A DNA stretch of 21,572 bases. Source: Amoebophrya sp. AT5.2. Lineage: Eukaryota > Sar > Dinophyceae > Syndiniales > Amoebophryaceae. Every line of letters starts with the position of its first letter. Within the stretch, counting starts at the first letter, position 1. Of the stretch, positions 18,069-21,572 are shown one piece after another. The notes under the pieces are model-generated. The model was not told the DNA's origin. It saw only the letters and a program-made list of their open reading frames with translations, and made no database searches. Both the position numbers and the translations under genes were made by a program. Where the stretch lies: NCBI GenBank assembly GCA_005223375.1, contig RXOD01004490.1:1-21572 (forward strand), in the 5' to 3' direction.

Positions 18069-19057
18069 ATGGACGCTGGTTCGCAAATGGTCACGTCGTC
18101 TTCGGTTCAGGTCAGTGCTTCGATCACGCTCCCGCGCACAGGTTCCGTAGTCGCAGCTTTACTCTATACTTGCATAGCAATACATAAGCGCTTCGTTTTA
18201 GATTTCGTATACAACTACGATTTGCGCCATCATTAAGGCTTAGGCTGTGTCTCAGCATCAACCAAATCGATTGGCGTGAGTCGTTAAGCGACGGGCGACA
18301 CTGGTTGGCAATGAATCTAAAAACTCAAACTTCTAGGGAAATTAGGAGTTGAGGCGCCAGATCCTTGGAAAAGGATGCGGCAAAGGAGGGGGGCGGGAGG
18401 GTGCTGGGTTGGGGGGTAGGGAGAAACATCGCCGCCGGCGGCTGCTTCGCGTGCTCCGGTCAAGAAAAACCCGTCGAGCAGGAAGACGAAGCTCGAGACG
18501 AAGCCGAAGACGAAGCTGGGGGATGTTTCGCGTTACAGCGCTGCTTCCTCTTGCGCCTGCGACGAGGCATTGACTTTGCCACGGCCGCGAATAAGTACGG
18601 AGGCAGCACGGTAAACCTTGGGCCACTCTCCCGCGAGGGTGGTCCATCTGGGTCCAGAGCTCGGGCCTTGGAAATCCCTACCCGCGCGGCACGAACGCCG
18701 CGCGAGCCGCTGGGCCGGGAAGAACTGGAATTGAAAAACGGTTCCGAAGGCCCATGCTGAAGGAGGCCAATGCGCAGGAAGAGAAGGACTGCGCAGCCGA
18801 GCAGCTAGCGGCTGCGGCGGCCGAGGATGAGGATCCGACGCCGACCGCAAACCAACCCCTCCCTGTGCGAACACAGGGAGAACCCTAAGCAGAACCAGCA
18901 GAAAACGAGCCGGGCACGCAGGCGGCTCCCTCTCCGGATAAGAAAAACAAAGACCGGAGAAGCCGCGGCCCCAGACACGGAAGGACGAAGCGGCGACGGG
19001 TGGCAAGGCTCTGCACGTGCGTCGCAGAGAGCAGCAGCCCGGAACGTGGTGAACTAA
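18069..19057 (+). CDS. Poorly resolved, possibly broken multi-exon gene; acidic, Ala-rich product
   Basis: Coding-like sequence changes frame several times. A candidate first exon is 18069-18110 (MDAGSQMVTSSSVQ) followed by CAG|GTCAGT. The next open stretch, about 18374-18610, includes the repeat EDEARDEAEDEA and two GGCFA motifs. ACG|GTAAAC...TCCAG at 18611-18657 is a 47-nt GT-AG unit that joins it, with matching phase, to the frame starting SSGLGNPYPRG and running through KRFRRPMLKEANAQEEKD and a poly-Ala stretch to TAA 18886-18888. The same frame stays open beyond this TAA (AEPAENEPG...). A neighbouring frame, with TGEAAAPDTEGRSGDGWQG, ends at TAA 19055-19057, where AATAAA follows. This could be a real gene with tiny introns or a pseudogene with frameshifts. 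No family is recognised. Confidence 0.35.
18611..18657 (+). other. Inferred 47-nt intron, phase 0
   Basis: The donor ACG|GTAAAC is close to consensus and the acceptor is GGGTCCAG. It links two frames that each look coding on their own side. The interior is GC-rich, unlike the other introns proposed here, which lowers confidence. Confidence 0.35.
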
Positions 19058-20033
19058 TAAAAAAAAGCGTAGCTGCGCGCTAGCTTTTGGAATTATTGTA
19101 TTTTTAAATCTAACCCTTTGGCAATTCTTGAGGCCGTTAGGTTTTCGACGAAAGTAGGTCGCGACTTGGACGCGGTCTGGCGTCGATCTGCTTTCGCAGA
19201 TGAAAGCGACTGCGCCTGGGGCTTGCAGGAAGCAGGCTGCCCATGGCTGCAAGCACGTTCCACGAGCACGATTCAGTCACGAGGACACGAAAGCTGATGA
19301 GATTCCATGTGCTTCGGAGTCAGTCAGTTCCGAACTTGCAGTGAATGACAATGGTGCGCCGGGCCAGTCCGTTGACTGGTACTACCTTTAGGCCGCACTG
19401 ATCAACCTGTTAACCCGGATGATGTTCCCGTGGCGGTGTTTAGATTTTTGAAGGAACGAAGCACGAAAAAATAAACCTTGGCGTCCACGTACTCAAGCAA
19501 GCGCGGCGCCGAGCCACTTGCAGATCGGCGGAGACAGGGACTGCGGCGTGTGTGTCTGTATCTCGGTTCGGATGCTAGTGCTAATGCTTGATGTGGTCGT
19601 CGTCGCTTCGTCGGATGCTTTCTGTGCTGTGGTCGTCGTAGTTTGCTCTTGTATGGGGATCGGGAATCGTCGGCTCGTATGCGGATCGTCGTTTCGTATG
19701 TGGATCGAGAAAGCGTCGCCATCTCATTCGGTCGTGGTCGTCGATGAAAACCTTTGCCCTTTTGAATTGAACACACCACTGGCCATAGCTATAGAGGCGG
19801 GGGGGTGCGCATCCTCGCGAAGCAAACAACGCACTCGGTGGGAATTCATGGTGCTGTTCGCAAACTATTACCCCTCTACTTATCCTTATCTTACCCCACT
19901 GGTTTTTGGAGCCCAGATCGCCAAATTGAGCCGTTCTACCTTTTTCGTTTGTCTTTTCGCATGTATATACAGCTCCGCATTGTTTCCTTGCCAACGATAG
20001 GTCTTCCTCCGTTCCCGCGCTCTGGAGCTGACC
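19058..20033. other. Non-coding stretch
   Basis: It begins with an AATAAA-like signal at the preceding stop. It contains ATCTGC-TTTC-GCAGAT at 19187-19202 and a TCG/GTC-rich tract at 19590-19710 in which GTATGNGGATCG recurs three times (19651, 19677, 19696). The 160-aa frame at 19518-20000 is Val/Cys-rich low complexity and not credible. Confidence 0.45.
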
Positions 20034-21428
20034 ATGGAGCAGCTTCTTGGCGACGAGTACATGCGGAAACGGTTCGTGCAGCCTCCGCCCGACGACCACT
20101 CCTCCCACAGTTTCTACTTCTACTCGCTCCTCCAGAACTCGCTTTCCTGTCCGCCGGAGATCTGGGGCGGCCTGCTGCGCACGGCCACGGAGGCGGAAAT
20201 TCTGGCTGAGTTCCACCTGCAAAACCTGACGAAGCTGTTCAGCGTGCTGAAGATCGACTGGATGGATGAGGTTTTCCACAACGAGCGCAAGGACATGGCG
20301 GTGCGCGCAGAACAACTGAGAAACGAAATTCGCTCCGTGAAGACGGCGCTACCGTCACTGACTGACCAGGAAATCGAAAAACACCACAAAAAAAAAGTGA
20401 ACGCGAGCAGAGACCTGGTACTTGTTACTCCTGAACCTGTAGAAGTGCTGTGTACGCGGTAGAAGTGCTGTAGCTAGAGTTTGCTCGTCTGAAGATTGGT
20501 GCTGTTCTACTTGCTTCTACTTCACTGTGTACTAAGTGTAAGTGTTGATATTCGCTGACGTAGACGTTGTGTGCCTGACAGCCTGCTGCACCACGGCAAC
20601 TACTTTGTCGTGTCATGGTACCAATGAATACGTACCATTCATTGATTCTCACCCATAACTCAGGTTCAGCTGTACAAGGGTCTGCGTCTGAACATGGAGG
20701 ATGCGTTGAAGCACCGGCAGACGACGCTGCAAAAGCGGGACGAGAACATCAAGCAGCTTGAGCAAGCCATGATTCAGTACCGACAAGAGCTCGGCGACAC
20801 CCAGACCTCTTCCGCCGAGACGCGCGACGCACTCACGAAGGACCTGCAGTCCGCAGCCGAATTATTCAAGTCGGATCTAGACTCGATCGACGCGGAGCGC
20901 GTCGCCGTGGACGAAGAGATCGAAGAGCTCGAATTGCGAAAAAAAAACCTCAAACTAGAGATCGAGCAGGTGCGTATCGATCATTGGGAACGATGAATTT
21001 TTTAGCGTCTTGGTTAGAGACCTAGGTAGTAGCTGCCACACCCACCACTCAAATACTTCGTTTTATTTTGAGCGAATACGAAGTAAGCCGAAGCGGTGGC
21101 CCTCGCTGTCGCTGTCGCTGGTCTAGTTCGTTATTGCTTTTTATGAAAATGAATGGAATGACAGGTGACCCAGCTTTTGCTGGCTGCCCGCGAAAAGCAG
21201 AAGAAGTTTATGCAGGAGCAGGACAAGAAGCGGTCCGACATGTATTCTGAGAAAGACAACTTCAAGCGGCAGATCACAGAAAAGGAGCAGTTGGCGCTCC
21301 ACTGCGAGGTGGGCACGAAGGTGCTGACCGAGATCCACCGCATCGTTGAGGTGACGGAAAAACAGATGAGCGCCTCGCTGTCGAAGCAAATTTCCGAACT
21401 CGCGTTACAGCTCAAAAAAATGCATTAG
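20034..21428 (+). CDS. Three-exon coiled-coil protein (join 20034-20417, 20664-20969, 21165-21428), about 317 aa
   Basis: The start is ATG 20034 in the context GACCATGG. Exon 1 encodes 128 aa (MEQLLGDEYMRKRF...), with a mixed aromatic/Leu region at 20-85 that may be a small folded head, followed by a helix. Exon 2 (102 aa) and exon 3 (87 aa) are highly charged heptad-type coiled coil (LKHRQTTLQKRDENIKQLEQ; ELELRKKNLKLEIEQ; LLLAAREKQKKFMQEQDKK). Both introns are GT-AG and phase 0: CTG|GTACTTG...CTCAG and GCAG|GTGCGT...GACAG. The exon 3 frame ends at TAG 21426-21428, although a further exon beyond the window cannot be excluded. The plan of a short head plus a long coiled coil recalls cytoskeletal, kinetochore or flagellar tether proteins, but I cannot assign a family. 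Confidence 0.7.
20418..20663 (+). other. Inferred intron (246 nt), phase 0, with internal repeats
   Basis: The donor CTG|GTACTTG and the acceptor ATAACTCAG|G bound it. It contains GTAGAAGTGCTGT twice (20439-20451 and 20459-20471). Near its 3' end are interleaved inverted repeats, ATGGTAC/GTACCAT and CAATGAAT/ATTCATTG. Confidence 0.55.
20970..21164 (+). other. Inferred intron (195 nt), phase 0
   Basis: The donor CAG|GTGCGT and the acceptor ATGACAG|GTG give matching phase 0 between two coiled-coil exons. The interior is AT-rich and contains a TGA in the exon frame at 20994-20996. Confidence 0.65.
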
Positions 21429-21457
21429 CATTGTTAGACGCATCTTTTAAAAACGGC

Positions 21458-21495
21458 CGCCCCCTTTTTTGGCCCTCTTGGGGCGTTTTTTGGCC
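21458..21495 (+). repeat. GC-rich hairpin followed by T6, and a repeated TTTTTTGGCC
   Basis: CGCCCC (21458-21463) pairs with GGGGCG (21480-21485), directly followed by six T. TTTTTTGGCC occurs at 21465-21474 and 21486-21495. The shape resembles a terminator, about 30 bp after the TAG of the coiled-coil gene, but no such signal is expected for a polymerase II gene. Confidence 0.6.
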
Positions 21496-21572
21496 TCTGT
21501 CACCAGAAGGATTTGCTGCCGCCGGCACAGCTGGGGTTGGCATGCAGCAAAAGTAGCACCTCGCTGTGGCTG

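Noticed and set aside
18533..19252. 239-aa open frame on the - strand
   Set aside because: It has Pro/Arg/Ala-rich shadow composition. The + strand shows acidic, Ala-rich coding-like segments, a GTAAAC donor and a terminal AATAAA, though the + model is itself weak.
19518..20000. 160-aa + frame
   Set aside because: It is a Val/Cys/Ser low-complexity translation of a GTC/TCG-rich tract, with no coding-like codon choice, and it ends in AT-rich sequence just before the coiled-coil gene.

Overview
This window reads as nuclear DNA of a small-genome protist, most likely an alveolate and possibly a dinoflagellate relative such as a syndinean. That placement is inference from style only, because no rRNA, spliced leader or lineage marker is visible. 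The evidence is eukaryotic: open frames on the + strand break off at GT...AG boundaries and resume with matching phase, several inferred introns are very short (47-57 nt), proteins are rich in Ser, Ala, Lys and acidic low-complexity tracts, and there are no bacterial ribosome-binding sites or operon overlaps. All genes I can support are on the + strand.

Layout. 1-969: 3' part of a hypothetical gene, open to the left edge. 970-2024: non-coding, with two weak transposase-like fragments. 2025-2720: small protein with an amphipathic Ala/Lys-rich helix, ending across a 57-nt intron. 2721-3714: no gene seen. 3715-5461: probable two-exon gene for a Ser-rich, acidic, probably nuclear protein. 5462-6339: non-coding and T-rich near its end. 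6340-10872: giant, almost intron-free gene with a hAT-transposase-like layout and an overlooked C-terminal exon beyond a TAA. 10873-11922: non-coding, with a dense cluster of ATGTAAA palindromes. 11923-16003: probable five-exon gene for an ~857-aa protein with an H1-like Lys/Ala tail. Its first proposed intron carries four hairpin units. 17219-17683: small coiled-coil protein. 18069-19057: poorly resolved, possibly broken gene with frame changes. 20034-21428: three-exon coiled-coil gene. The rest shows no genes.

The best candidate for something undescribed is at 12419-12892. Four hairpins there share the termini AAAAACCTC...GAGGTTTTT (the left end of the fourth has drifted), have unrelated centres, and are each exactly 55 bp long. 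Arm and loop lengths vary but compensate, so total length is constant. They could be ultra-short MITE- or introner-like elements, or length-constrained RNA/DNA hairpins.

The genes do not form an obvious pathway. Apart from the transposase-like gene, the products look structural or chromatin-associated (nuclear-localisation-like basic clusters, acidic tracts, coiled coils). No function is claimed beyond that. Gene models are hand-built from splice motifs and reading-frame phase and need transcript support.
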